A stretch of 64,000 nucleotides of DNA from Pseudacidovorax intermedius (GCF_003350475.1 NZ_QQAV01000013.1:1-64000), one strand, 5' to 3'. Shown: positions 11,065 through 21,813, numbered from the stretch's first letter. Notes: a model not told the origin generated them from the sequence alone. Made by a program: numbers and translations.

Positions 11065-11167
11065 CACGCGGCGGCGGCGCCTGTTGTGCGCGGCGCACTT
11101 GTCATTGCGCCTACATTAACGATGAGTTGACTTTTTCTGACGCCACGGGCGGTTGATACCAGCCTTC

Positions 11168-12739
11168 ATGAAATCCGTCCGCCGTCGTTGGCCCCTGGTG
11201 GTCAACCTGAGGCACTTGATCATTGCGCTGACCACGTCCAGTGCGGTGGTCTCGCTGCTGGCCACCTTCTACGCCAGCTACAAGGTGCAGCGTCAGCAAC
11301 TGATCGCGCAGTCGCTCGAATCCAACCTGGCCTATGCGAACAAGCTTGCCAGCAGCACCGACGACTACTTCAAGGGCGTGCTGCAGCAGATGGCCTACGC
11401 CGCCAGCCAGGTGGCCCCGGCCCTGAACGACACCCGACGCGTGGACGCCGAAGCCCGGCGCTTGCATCTGCAGACCGACAGCCTCAATTCGGTGGTGATC
11501 GCCGACAGCGCGGGGCGGGTTCTGGCCGATTCGCCCCCGCAGCTCAACCTGCGCGGCTCGCTGCTGCACACGCCGCAGGCCACGCAGGCCCTGGAGGCGG
11601 CCGGGCCGCGGGTCAGCGCGCCCTACCTCGCACCCAGCGGCAACATGCTGGTGCTGGTCTCGCAGCCCATCGTGGCCGCGGACGGCGCGCGCAAGGGCGT
11701 GATCCTGGGCGCGATCTACCTGCGGCAGCAGAGCGCGCTGAACAAGCTGCTGGGCACGCACTACTACCACGATGGTTCCTACCTCTACGTGGTGGACCGC
11801 GAGCGGCGCATCCTGTATCACCCCGAGACGCAGCGGGTCGGCTCCGTCATGGGCATCAACCCGGCGGCGGATCGCATCGTCCAGGGGGTCTCCGGCAGCG
11901 AGGTGCTCGTCAACTCGCGGGGCGTGGAGATGGTTGCCGGCTATTCCATCGTGCCCACGACGGGCTGGGGCATCGTCGTTCAACGGCCGCTGTCGGCCAC
12001 GCTGGCCCCCATCGGTGCGTTGATGCGACAGGTGATGGAGTGGACGCTGCCGCTTGCGGCGGTGGCGCTGCTGCTGGTCTGGGCCTTCGCCCTCAAGATC
12101 GCCAGCCCGCTCCATGCGCTGGCCGCCACGGCGGCGAGCTACCGGCCCGGCGAGTCCGATGCGCGGCTGCGCTCGATCTCGTCGTGGTACCTGGAAGCAG
12201 CCCAGCTGAAGAAGGCCATGCTGCGGGGCCTGGGCGTATTCGACGGCAACCTCCGCCGGCTGCAGAAGGACGCCGCTACCGATCCGCTGACCGGCCTGGG
12301 CAACCGCCGGCAGTTCGACTTCAGCCTGGCCGTCTTGACCGAGGGTGAGACCCCCTTCTGCGTGGTGCTGCTCGACATCGACTTCTTCAAGCAGGTCAAC
12401 GATCGCTTCGGCCACAACGCGGGCGATGCCCATCTGCGCCAGCTGGCGGGTCTCATGGCGGAAGGCCTGCGGCCCGAGGACCTGGCCTGCCGCATCGGGG
12501 GCGAGGAGTTCGCCCTGCTGCTGCCTGGCACGGCCCTGACCGAGGCGGTGGCCATCGCCGAGTCGCTGCGGCGCCGTGCGGCCGAGTCGGCGGCGCCCGA
12601 TGGGCAGGCTGGCACCCTGTCGCTCGGCGTTGCCGAATGGCAGGGCCCGGACGACGACGTGGAGGCGGTGCTGAGAACGGCGGACGAACGCCTGTACGCA
12701 GCCAAGGCGCAGGGGCGCAACCGGGTCGTCTTCGGCTGA
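11168..12739 (+). CDS. Diguanylate cyclase with periplasmic sensor domain
   Basis: A 523-residue inner-membrane GGDEF protein. An N-terminal helix (about residues 15-37) is followed by a large periplasmic dCache-like sensor, a second helix (VVALLLVWAF-type stretch near 290-310), a short linker and a C-terminal GGDEF domain. The active site reads GGEEF and an inhibitory RxxD site (RPED) lies five residues upstream, so it should make c-di-GMP and be feedback-inhibited. ATG 11168 is preferred to a TTG at 11153. It is an isolated gene; three more c-di-GMP genes lie at 31.3-36.6 kb. Confidence 0.93.
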   Translation: MKSVRRRWPLVVNLRHLIIALTTSSAVVSLLATFYASYKVQRQQLIAQSLESNLAYANKLASSTDDYFKGVLQQMAYAASQVAPALNDTRRVDAEARRLHLQTDSLNSVVIADSAGRVLADSPPQLNLRGSLLHTPQATQALEAAGPRVSAPYLAPSGNMLVLVSQPIVAADGARKGVILGAIYLRQQSALNKLLGTHYYHDGSYLYVVDRERRILYHPETQRVGSVMGINPAADRIVQGVSGSEVLVNSRGVEMVAGYSIVPTTGWGIVVQRPLSATLAPIGALMRQVMEWTLPLAAVALLLVWAFALKIASPLHALAATAASYRPGESDARLRSISSWYLEAAQLKKAMLRGLGVFDGNLRRLQKDAATDPLTGLGNRRQFDFSLAVLTEGETPFCVVLLDIDFFKQVNDRFGHNAGDAHLRQLAGLMAEGLRPEDLACRIGGEEFALLLPGTALTEAVAIAESLRRRAAESAAPDGQAGTLSLGVAEWQGPDDDVEAVLRTADERLYAAKAQGRNRVVFG

Positions 12740-12951
12740 GCGTCGTCGTCGATGCGGCCCCCCTTGCAAATATCGGGCCAGGACTGCACCTGGGGGTCAG
12801 CATCGCCTGGCGCGCAACGCGTGCAGGACCAGCGACGTGGCGGGCCCCCACAGCGCCGCGCCGTCTGCGCGGCACGCCTTGGGCGTCCGGCGACGCAAGG
12901 CCCGGCACGGCCCGGGCCTTGCGCATCCACGAACCTGGGACACGCAACGCC

Positions 12952-13950
12952 ATGGACGCTTCGAAGAACCACTACGACACGCTGGGCGTGGCGCCCGACG
13001 CCACCGCCGACCAGATCCGCAAGGCCTACCGCCGCCTTGCGCGCAAATACCACCCCGACGTCAGCAAGGAAGCCGACGCGCAGACCCGCATGCGCGAGAT
13101 CAACGAGGCCCACGAGGTGCTCGGCGACGCGGCCAGGCGCGCCGAATACGACGCGATGGCCGAGCGCCTGCGCCGCGGCGCGACCATGGGGCCCGGCAAC
13201 GGCTTCGCGCCGCCGCCGGGCTGGGAGGACGGCTTCAGCTTCTTCCGCAGCGGCGGCCCGGGCGCCGGTGCCGAAGCGCCGGACCTCGGCGCCTTCTTTT
13301 CCGACCTGTTCGGCGCCGGGCCTGCGGGCGGCGGTGCCGGGCGACGTGCCCGCGGCGCGACGGGCGAGGACCGCCATGCCGCCATTGAGGTCCCGCTGGA
13401 ATTCGCCCTGGCCGGGGGCGAGCGCGAGATCCAGTTGCGGGCGGTGGAGATCGACGCTGGCGGGCGGCCCCGGCCGGTGACCCGCACGCTGCAGGTGCGC
13501 GTGCCGCGCGGGGTGCGGCCCGGGCAGCAGATCCGCCTGGCGGGCCAGGGCATGCCGGGCATCGGCGGTGAGCCGGCCGGTGACCTGTACCTGGAGGTGC
13601 GGATCGCGCCGCACCCGCTCTACCGCGTCGAGGGGCGCGACCTGGTCATGGATCTGCCCGTGACGCCCGCGGAAGCCGCGCTGGGTGCCGAGGTGGAGGT
13701 GCCGCTGCCGGGCGGCGGCACCGGGCAGGTGAAGGTGCCGGCTGCGGCGCGTGCGGGCATGAAGCTGCGGCTGAAGGGCCGCGGGCTGGGTGGCGACCTG
13801 TACCTGGTGCTTTCGATCGCCGTCGCGCCGGCCGACAGCGCGGCGGCGCGTGCGGCCTACGAGCAGCTCGCCAGGGCGACGGCCGGATTCGACCCTCGCC
13901 GCGACCTCGGCGCGAGCAGCCGCACGGCCAACACGGCCAGCACGGCCTGA
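12952..13950 (+). CDS. CbpA-like DnaJ co-chaperone
   Basis: A 332-residue J-domain protein: N-terminal J domain with the HPD tripeptide (KYHPDVS), a glycine-rich linker, and two DnaJ C-terminal domains, without the cysteine-rich zinc repeats of DnaJ. That architecture is the CbpA type, a DnaK co-chaperone in the cytosol that in E. coli also binds curved DNA. No cbpM-like modulator gene follows. The 210 bases upstream are gene-free and should hold the promoter, but I could not pick a convincing heat-shock element. Confidence 0.92.
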   Translation: MDASKNHYDTLGVAPDATADQIRKAYRRLARKYHPDVSKEADAQTRMREINEAHEVLGDAARRAEYDAMAERLRRGATMGPGNGFAPPPGWEDGFSFFRSGGPGAGAEAPDLGAFFSDLFGAGPAGGGAGRRARGATGEDRHAAIEVPLEFALAGGEREIQLRAVEIDAGGRPRPVTRTLQVRVPRGVRPGQQIRLAGQGMPGIGGEPAGDLYLEVRIAPHPLYRVEGRDLVMDLPVTPAEAALGAEVEVPLPGGGTGQVKVPAAARAGMKLRLKGRGLGGDLYLVLSIAVAPADSAAARAAYEQLARATAGFDPRRDLGASSRTANTASTA

Positions 13951-14011
13951 GCCTTCATCGCGGGACGCTCACCAGCCCGCGCCGTCCCTGTGCGCCAGAC
14001 AACGCCGCGGC

Positions 14012-14893
14012 TCAGACGGCGGCCGCTCCATGGCCCAGGCGGCGGCTGGCGGCAGACGCGGCCTCGCGCAAGGCCAGGCCCACCCGCCCCTCGGGGTCGG
14101 GATCGAACCCGCCTGTGGCGCCCAGCGCCGTGATCACCGCCCGCACCCGGCCGGCATGGTCGAACAGGGGCGCCGCGATGGCGCTGATGCCCGGCAGGTT
14201 GGTATCGCGCACCCAGGCGCAGCCGGCGGCCCGCACGGACTCGCACAGCTGCGCGATGGGTCGTTCGGCCGCGAGCGAGGCCCGATGCCGCCCATCGGCC
14301 TGCGCGAGTTCCGCCTCGGCCAGCGCACGCACGCGCGCCTCGTCGCCCAGCCACCCCAGGAAGGCACGACCCGTGGCTGACCACAGCAGCGGCAGCACCG
14401 AGCCCACGCGCACATTGACGGTGATCGGCAGGCCGGGCTCCTCGAAGCGGACGATGGTCGGCCCTTTGTTGCCCATCACCGCCAGGAAGCAGGTCACTTC
14501 GAGCGACTCGCGCAGGTGCACCAGTGCGGGCTCGGCCAGCCGAAGCGGGTCGGCCTGGCGCATGGCGGCCACGCCGATCTGGATGGCCGCCGCCCCCAGG
14601 AAGTAGTGCTGCGAGCCGCTGTCCTGCGTCACCAGTTCCTCTTCGACCAGGCTGGCCAGGTAGCGGTGGACCTTGGCCGGGCTTTCTCCCACGTGGGCGG
14701 CCAGGGCCGTCAGGCTGGCCCGCCCGCCCAGGCGCGCGAGCCCCTTGAGCACGGCCATGCCGGTTTCGGCGGACTGCACGCGCTGGCGGCGCTCGCGGGC
14801 ACGCGCGGGGGCTTCGGCCTCGGCCGAGCCGGCGGTGGCGCCATCGGCTTCGGGAACAGGGGAATCGGGCAAGGGCGAAGGTCGGCGAGGCAT
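14012..14893 (-). CDS. IclR-family transcriptional regulator
   Basis: A 293-residue regulator: an Ala/Glu-rich N-terminal leader, an IclR winged helix (about residues 45-105, around GGRASLTALAAHVGESPAKV) and a GAF-like C-terminal effector domain. The ATG at 14893 is preferred over 14938, because the longer version would run through the dyad at 14932-14944. It is divergent from a Bug-family receptor gene and the CYP116B gene, so it most likely controls uptake and oxidation of a small organic acid or aromatic compound; the ligand is unknown. Confidence 0.9.
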   Translation of the reverse strand: MPRRPSPLPDSPVPEADGATAGSAEAEAPARARERRQRVQSAETGMAVLKGLARLGGRASLTALAAHVGESPAKVHRYLASLVEEELVTQDSGSQHYFLGAAAIQIGVAAMRQADPLRLAEPALVHLRESLEVTCFLAVMGNKGPTIVRFEEPGLPITVNVRVGSVLPLLWSATGRAFLGWLGDEARVRALAEAELAQADGRHRASLAAERPIAQLCESVRAAGCAWVRDTNLPGISAIAAPLFDHAGRVRAVITALGATGGFDPDPEGRVGLALREAASAASRRLGHGAAAV

Positions 14894-14931
14894 GGTGCGC
14901 GAGGGAATGGGGTTAACCCGATCCGCGAGAT

Positions 14932-14944
14932 TACGCAATGCGTA
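14932..14944. promoter_or_regulatory. Candidate IclR operator
   Basis: TACGCA-A-TGCGTA is a perfect 13-base palindrome, 39 bases upstream of the IclR start and 66 bases upstream of the Bug gene. A further half site (ATTACGCC) follows at about 14950-14957. Position between the divergent genes suggests the IclR protein binds here; this is inferred, not known. Confidence 0.5.
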
Positions 14945-15009
14945 CCAAAATTACGCCTATCAAAAACCCGAAGACGCCTTGTCGGGCGTCAAGTTCTGGA
15001 GACTTTCCC

Positions 15010-15977
15010 ATGAAGAAGCTTCTGGCTTCCTGCCTGATGGCGCTGCCGCTGCTGGCACCCGTCGCCTCGGCCCAGGCGCAGGCCGCCTACCCGTCCAAGC
15101 AGATGCGCTGGCTGGTGCCGTATCCGGCGGGCGGCGGGTCGGACTTCCTGGCCCGTACCATTGGCCAGCAGCTGTCGACGCAGACCGGTCAGCCGGTGGT
15201 GGTCGAGAACAAGCCGGGCGGCAACACCGCCATCGCCGCCGCCGACGTGGTGCGCTCGCAGCCGGACGGCTACACCATGCTCTCGGCCGACAACGGCACG
15301 CTGGTCTTCAACCCCGTTCTCTACAAGAGCCTGAGCTACAACCCCGGCAAGGACCTGGCGCCCGTCACGCTGATGGGCCGCTTCCCGATGATCCTGGTCG
15401 TCAGCCCCAGCGTCACGGCCAAGGACGCCAAGGAATTCATCGCCCAGGTCAAGGCCAATCCGCAGGGCATCAACTTCGCGTCGGCCGGCGCGGGCAGCCC
15501 GCACCACCTGGCGATGGAACTGCCGAGGCCGGCCTCAAGATGACCCATGCGCCCTACCGCGGCGCCGCCCCGGCCCTGGCCGACGTGGCGGGCGGCCAGG
15601 TGCCTGCCATGATGGTGGACTTGGCGGCCGGTGCCGGCTTCATCAAGGGCGGCAAGGTGCGCGCGCTGGCCGTGGCCAACGCCACGCGCCTGCCCCAGTT
15701 GCCCGATGTGCCGACCTTCGCCGAGCTCGGCTTCAAGAACGTCGAGGCCGCCGCGCTGGTCGGCCTGGTCGTGCCGGCGGCCACCCCGGCCGACGCGGTC
15801 AACGCGCTCAACAAGCAGGTGGTGGCCGCCATCAACGCGCCCGATGTGCACAAGAAACTGATCGACTTCGGCGTCGAGCCGGTCGGCAACACGCCCGCGC
15901 AGTTCGCCGAACTGCTCAAGGGCGAGAACGCGCGCTGGCACAAGCTGATCCGCGATCTGAACATCACGCTCGACTGA
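15010..15977 (+). pseudogene. Bug-family tricarboxylate receptor, frameshifted
   Basis: A periplasmic solute receptor of the TctC/Bug type: signal peptide (MKKLLASCLMALPLLAPVAS), then LVPYPAGGGSDFLAR and the rest of the fold. The frame from 15010 reaches GSPHHLAMEL near 15522 and then stops at 15541-15543. The remainder, from EAGLKMTHAPYRGAAPAL to the natural end, continues in another frame to 15977. Loss of about one base (or seven, which would restore the usual spacing) between 15520 and 15527 explains it. The gene is therefore inactivated, or the read has an error. The intact paralogue at 20821-21813 shows what the product should look like. Confidence 0.85.
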
Positions 15978-15988
15978 TCCTCCACCGA

Positions 15989-16023
15989 CGCCCGCGCCAT
16001 CTCCAGGGATGGCGCGGGCGTTT
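15989..16023 (+). terminator. Intrinsic terminator or attenuator before the P450 gene
   Basis: CGCCCGCGCCAT (15989-16000) pairs without mismatch to ATGGCGCGGGCG (16009-16020), followed by only three T before C. The strong 12-pair stem is typical of termination, but it lies just 20 bases before the P450 start, so read-through or attenuation is possible. Confidence 0.65.
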
Positions 16024-16042
16024 CGCTTTCCGGAGTTGCCGA

Positions 16043-18406
16043 ATGACCGCCTCGACCGCCGCCGCCCCCGCTTCCGTGCCCACCGGCGGCTGCCCCTTCG
16101 CCCACGGCGCCGCGCCCGCCCCCTCGGCGCCCAATGGCTGCCCCGTCAGCCATGCCGCGGCCGCCTTCGACCCATTCAGCGACGGCTACCAGCAGGACCC
16201 GCCCGAGTACGTCCGCTGGGCCCGGGAGCAGGAGCCCGTCTTCTACAGCCCGCTGCTGGGCTACTGGGTGGTGACGCGCTACGAGGACATCAAGGCCATC
16301 TTTCGCGACAACCTCACCTTCAGCCCGTCCATCGCGCTGGAGAAGATCACGCCCACCGGGCCTGAGGCCAACGCGGTGCTGGCCAGCTACGGCTTCGCTC
16401 TCAACCGCACACTGGTCAACGAGGACGAGCCCGCCCACATGCCGCGCCGACGCGCGCTGATGGAGCCCTTCACGCCCGAGCACCTCAAGCACCACGAGCC
16501 GCTGGTGCGACAGTTGGCGCGCGAGTACGTGGACCGCTTCATCGACGACGGCCGCGCGGACCTGGTGGACCAGATGCTGTGGGAGGTGCCGCTCACCGTC
16601 GCCCTGCACTTCCTGGGCGTGCCCGAGGAGGACATGGACACGCTGCGCCAGTACTCCATCGCCCACACGGTCAACACCTGGGGCCGGCCGAAGCCGGAGG
16701 AACAGGTAGCGGTCGCCCATGCCGTCGGCAACTTCTGGCAGTACGCCGGCCAGGTGCTCGACAAGATGCGCGCCAATCCCGACGCGCCGGGCTGGATGCA
16801 GTACGGCATCCGCATGCAGAAGCAACTGCCGGAGGTCGTCACCGACTCCTACCTGCACTCGATGATGATGGCCGGCATCGTCGCCGCCCACGAGACCACG
16901 GCCAACGCCACCGCCAATGCGATGAAGCTGCTGCTGCAGCATCCCAGCGCCTGGCGCGAGATCTGCGAAGACCCCGGCCTGATCCCCAACGCCGTGGAGG
17001 AATGCCTGCGCCACAACGGCTCGGTCGCCGCCTGGCGCCGCCTGGCCACGAAGGACGTGAGCGTCGGCGGCATCGCCATTCCGGCGGGCAGCAAGCTGCT
17101 GATCGTCACCTCGTCCGCCAACCATGACGAGCGTCACTTCGCCGATGCCGACCTGTTCGACATCCGCCGTGACAACGCCAGCGACCACCTGACCTTCGGC
17201 TACGGCTCGCACCAGTGCATGGGCAAGAACCTGGCGCGCATGGAGATGCAGGTCTTCCTGGAGGAGTTCACCCGCCGGCTGCCGCACATGCGGCTGGCCG
17301 AGCAGCAGTTCAGCTACGTGCCCAACACCTCCTTCCGCGGCCCCGAACACCTGTGGGTGGAATGGGACCCAACGGCCAACCCCGAGCGCCGCGATCCGGG
17401 CGCCCGCGATGGCGAGCGCGCGCCAGTGCGCATCGGCGAGCCCACGGGCCATGCGCTGACGCGGCCCGTGGTGGTCGAGCGCGCCGAGCCGGTGGCCGAG
17501 GGCATCTTGCGCCTGCGCCTGGTGGCCGCCGATGGCGGCACCCTGCCCCGCTGGTCGCCCGGCGCGCACATCGACGTGGAATGCGGCGACACCGGGCTGT
17601 CGCGCCAGTATTCGCTGTGCGGTGACCCGGACGATGCCCGTGCCTTCGAGATCGCCGTGCTGCTGGAGGCAGAGAGCCGGGGCGGCTCGGCTTGGATGCA
17701 TGCCCATGCCCGCGAAGGCGCCCGCCTGCGCATCCGCGGGCCGCGCAACCACTTCCGGCTCGATGAAGGCGCGCAGGGCCTGGTGCTGGTCGCCGGCGGC
17801 ATCGGCATCACGCCCATCAGCGCGATGGCGCGGCGGGCGCAGGCGCTGGGCATTCCGTACGAGTTGCACTACTGCGGTCGGCGACGCAGCACCATGGCCA
17901 TGGTGGACGCGCTGCGGGCGCTGCACGGCGAACGGCTGCACCTGCATGTCGGCGACGAAGGCGGGCGGCTGGACCTGGCCGAGCTGCTGCGCGTGCCGAC
18001 GCCTGGCACGCAGGTCTATGCCTGCGGCCCGACGCGCCTGCTCGACGCGCTGGCCGCCCGTGCCGCCCACTGGCCGGAGGACAGCCTGCGCGTGGAGCAC
18101 TTCGCCTCCACCCTGGGCACGCTGGACCCGAGCCAGGAACATGGCTTCGAAGCCGAGCTGAAGGACTCCGGCCTGACCATCGCCGTGCGGCCCGACCAGA
18201 CGCTGCTCCAGGCCCTGCGCGCCGCCAACATCGACGTCCAGAGCGACTGCGAGGAAGGCCTGTGCGGCTCCTGCGAGGTGGCCGTGGTCGACGGCGAGAT
18301 CGACCACCGCGACCGTGTGCTCACCCGCGCCGAGCGCGAGGCGAACCGCAAGATGATGAGCTGCTGCTCGCGCGCCTGCGGGCAGAAGATCGTGCTGCAG
18401 CTCTGA
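16043..18406 (+). CDS. Self-sufficient cytochrome P450, CYP116B type
   Basis: A 787-residue natural fusion of a P450 with its own electron chain. The haem domain has the I-helix AGIVAAHETT (E284-T285), the ExxR motif near E320-R323 and the haem-ligand loop FGYGSHQCMG with C392. A linker leads to a phthalate-dioxygenase-reductase module (flavin motif RQYSLCGD, NAD(P)H motif VAGGIGITPISAM) and a plant-type [2Fe-2S] domain with C736, C741, C744 and C774. CYP116B enzymes hydroxylate or dealkylate varied small molecules using only NADPH and oxygen. A Cys/His-rich leader precedes the fold. Neighbouring IclR and receptor genes suggest a catabolic role; the substrate is unknown. Confidence 0.95.
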   Translation: MTASTAAAPASVPTGGCPFAHGAAPAPSAPNGCPVSHAAAAFDPFSDGYQQDPPEYVRWAREQEPVFYSPLLGYWVVTRYEDIKAIFRDNLTFSPSIALEKITPTGPEANAVLASYGFALNRTLVNEDEPAHMPRRRALMEPFTPEHLKHHEPLVRQLAREYVDRFIDDGRADLVDQMLWEVPLTVALHFLGVPEEDMDTLRQYSIAHTVNTWGRPKPEEQVAVAHAVGNFWQYAGQVLDKMRANPDAPGWMQYGIRMQKQLPEVVTDSYLHSMMMAGIVAAHETTANATANAMKLLLQHPSAWREICEDPGLIPNAVEECLRHNGSVAAWRRLATKDVSVGGIAIPAGSKLLIVTSSANHDERHFADADLFDIRRDNASDHLTFGYGSHQCMGKNLARMEMQVFLEEFTRRLPHMRLAEQQFSYVPNTSFRGPEHLWVEWDPTANPERRDPGARDGERAPVRIGEPTGHALTRPVVVERAEPVAEGILRLRLVAADGGTLPRWSPGAHIDVECGDTGLSRQYSLCGDPDDARAFEIAVLLEAESRGGSAWMHAHAREGARLRIRGPRNHFRLDEGAQGLVLVAGGIGITPISAMARRAQALGIPYELHYCGRRRSTMAMVDALRALHGERLHLHVGDEGGRLDLAELLRVPTPGTQVYACGPTRLLDALAARAAHWPEDSLRVEHFASTLGTLDPSQEHGFEAELKDSGLTIAVRPDQTLLQALRAANIDVQSDCEEGLCGSCEVAVVDGEIDHRDRVLTRAEREANRKMMSCCSRACGQKIVLQL

Positions 18407-18576
18407 GCCGCAGCGTCCCTCAATCCAGCAGCCGCACAGGGGTGCTCAGCGAGCGCGCACATGGCCCCGCAGATCGATGGTGCCATCACGCGTTGCCGAA
18501 CGCCTGAAGCCGCTGCACGGGCTGCAGCGCTTCCACGTCGCCGCGGGCGTGGCCTGGTATTCGCTGCTGGACCGTC

Positions 18577-19491
18577 TCAGCCAGCGATGAGCGCTGCGCC
18601 TTCCGCGCGCCACCAGTCGATGAAGGCCCGCAGCGCCGGCGAGGCCTGGCGCCGGCCCGGGTAGTACAGCTGGAAGCCGGTGCCCGGTGGGCACCAGTCG
18701 TCCAGCACCGCGACGAGGCGGCCGCTGCGCAGGTGCGGCGCCGCCATGGCCTCGTACACGTAGGCCCAGCCGGCGCCGTCGAGGGCGGCCTGCAGGGCGA
18801 GCGGCTGGTCGTCCACCGTCAGCCGGCCCCGCACGTCGAGCGCCACGCGTTCGGTGCCGCGGGCGAACTCCCAGTGGTACATCTCGCCGTGCGGGAATCG
18901 CTGCCGGATGCAGGGCCGATCGAGCAGTGCCCACGGGTCGACCGGTGCGCCGCCTCCGGCCAGCAGCGCTGGCGTGCCCACCACCACGAAGCGTTGCGGG
19001 CCGCCCATCGGCATGGCCACCATGTCTCGGGGAACCGCCTCTGCGAAGCGGATGCCGGCGTCGCAGCCGGCTGCCACGATGTCCAGAAAGCCATCCTGCG
19101 TCTGAAGTTCGAGCGCGATGCGCGGATGGGCGGTGAGGAAGGCCGACATCACCGGCGCCATGACCAGTTGCGCCGCGCTGCGGGGCATGTTCAGGCGCAA
19201 CACGCCGGCAGGTTCGCCGGCGGCCTCGTGCGCGCCATGCCATGCGGCCTCCAGTCCGTCGAGGTGCGGCCGCACGCGCGCCAGCAGTTGCAGGCCGAAC
19301 GCGCTCGGTGCGACGCTGCGCGTGGTGCGCTGGACCAGTGGCTGGCCCAACGCGTCTTCCAACGCGCGCACCGACTGGCTGACCGCCGAGGGCGTCACGC
19401 CCAGGCGTGCGGCGGCGCGGCGATAACTCTGCAGTTCGGCCACCGCGGCGAAGGCGCGCAGCTGGCGAAGGTCGGGCATCGACGGGCTCAT
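18577..19491 (-). CDS. LysR-family transcriptional regulator
   Basis: A 304-residue LTTR: N-terminal winged helix (LRQLRAFAAVAELQSYRRAA and SAVSQSVRALED) and a C-terminal periplasmic-binding-like effector domain. ATG at 19491 or 19479 are both possible. It is divergent from an aldo/keto reductase gene with a 210-base gap, the standard LysR arrangement, so it probably regulates that gene and itself. Its 3' end overlaps a short plus-strand frame that I do not consider a gene. Confidence 0.92.
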   Translation of the reverse strand: MSPSMPDLRQLRAFAAVAELQSYRRAAARLGVTPSAVSQSVRALEDALGQPLVQRTTRSVAPSAFGLQLLARVRPHLDGLEAAWHGAHEAAGEPAGVLRLNMPRSAAQLVMAPVMSAFLTAHPRIALELQTQDGFLDIVAAGCDAGIRFAEAVPRDMVAMPMGGPQRFVVVGTPALLAGGGAPVDPWALLDRPCIRQRFPHGEMYHWEFARGTERVALDVRGRLTVDDQPLALQAALDGAGWAYVYEAMAAPHLRSGRLVAVLDDWCPPGTGFQLYYPGRRQASPALRAFIDWWRAEGAALIAG

Positions 19492-19701
19492 GGCCACGGA
19501 TTGTGTAGCCGGGCTGGATGGGCCATGCAGTCCGGGCTGGATTGCGGCAGAGGCTGCCGCGGACGACGATGCGGACCTGTTCCGCGTACCGGCGGTCTTT
19601 GCGGCAGTGGGCGTGGCCCGCCGCCCCTCGCGCACCTTGCCGGACGGCCGGCACGCCCGGCAGCCCCCTCGCGGCCCATCCTCTTCTTCCACAAGGCTTC
19701 C

Positions 19702-20748
<1,047 letters not shown>

Positions 20749-20820
20749 CTGCCCTGCTTCCGCCGCCGGGCTGTGATGGCCGGCAGCGCGCCCGCACGGA
20801 AGCGCTGCGGCGGGGACGAC

Positions 20821-21813
20821 TCAGGAATCGGCGGTGAAGCCGATCTTGCGCACCAGCGGGCCCCAGCGCTCGGTCTGGGCCCGCTGCGACGCAGCCATTT
20901 CCTCGGGCGAGGACACCGAGGCAACCAGCCCCACGCCTGCCAGCGAGTCCACGACGGCGCGGTTCGTCATCGTGAGGCGCAATGCTTCGTTGGCGCTCTT
21001 CACGACGGCCGCCGGTGTTCCGGCAGGTGCATAGAAGCCGAACCATTCTTCGCTGCTCAGCATCGGGAAGCCCTGCTCTGCAAAGGTGGGCACCTCGGGC
21101 GTGAAGACAGTGCGGGCCGGCCCCGACGTGCCCAGCAGGCGCAGCTTGCCGGCCTTGTAATGCGGAAGCAGATCGCCGGTCGTGGTGAACATCACCGGGA
21201 TCTGGCCCGCCACCACATCGGCGATGCCGGGCACGGCGCCCCGATAAGGCACCTGCACGAGCGGCAGCTTGGATTCCAGGCCCAGCAACGCGCCCAGGAA
21301 GTGCGATGTGGAGCCGGCGGCCGGCGATCCATAACTGGCGAACTGCGGGTTGGCGCGGACCCACGCCACGTAGTCCGGCAACGTCCTGACCGAGGCCGGA
21401 ACCATGGGGCCAACTGCCATCGCTTGCGTGGTGGTGGCGACGATGCCGACGGGCACGAAGTCGGCCACCGGGTCGTAGCCCAGCTTCTTGTAGACGAAGG
21501 GGAAGATCACCATGCACGAGTACGGCGTGCACAGCAGGGTCTGGCCGTCGGGCGCCGCGCCCTTGACCGCCATGCAGGCGATCTGCCCGCCCGCGCCCGA
21601 GCGGTTGTCCACGATGGCCGTCTCGGCAAAGCTGCCGCCCAGCTTCTCGGCCACGCGCCGCGCCACGAGGTCGGTGGTTCCCCCGGGGGCGTATCCCACG
21701 ACGATCCGGGTGGACTTCAAGGGTGCCGTTTGCGCCTGCGCGGATGCAATGGCAAGTGGCGGCAGCACCAGGGCGGCGGATCCGGTGGCGACGAGTCGGC
21801 GGCGAGTGAGCAT
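20821..21813 (-). CDS. Bug-family tricarboxylate transport receptor
   Basis: A 330-residue periplasmic binding protein of the TctC/Bug family: signal peptide with an RRR start and AQAQT cleavage region, then IVVGYAPGGTTDLVARR, the VPYRGAVPGIADVVAGQ segment and VPTFAEQGFP, all typical. It binds a small carboxylate; no TctA/TctB membrane genes are adjacent, which is usual for the many orphan Bug proteins of Burkholderiales. It is the last gene of a GntR-hydrolase-SDR-receptor series on the minus strand, 45 bases from the SDR gene. Confidence 0.93.
   Translation of the reverse strand: MLTRRRLVATGSAALVLPPLAIASAQAQTAPLKSTRIVVGYAPGGTTDLVARRVAEKLGGSFAETAIVDNRSGAGGQIACMAVKGAAPDGQTLLCTPYSCMVIFPFVYKKLGYDPVADFVPVGIVATTTQAMAVGPMVPASVRTLPDYVAWVRANPQFASYGSPAAGSTSHFLGALLGLESKLPLVQVPYRGAVPGIADVVAGQIPVMFTTTGDLLPHYKAGKLRLLGTSGPARTVFTPEVPTFAEQGFPMLSSEEWFGFYAPAGTPAAVVKSANEALRLTMTNRAVVDSLAGVGLVASVSSPEEMAASQRAQTERWGPLVRKIGFTADS

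Noticed and set aside
11153..11167. TTG start five codons before the diguanylate cyclase ATG
   Set aside because: ATG at 11168 gives the normal short cytosolic leader before the first helix and needs no rare start.
15554..18307. 917-codon minus-strand frame opposite the P450 gene
   Set aside because: It has a shadow-type composition; the plus-strand frame contains every P450, reductase and ferredoxin motif.
18477..18590. 37-codon plus-strand frame overlapping the LysR end
   Set aside because: It has no ribosome site, no recognisable content and overlaps a solid gene.
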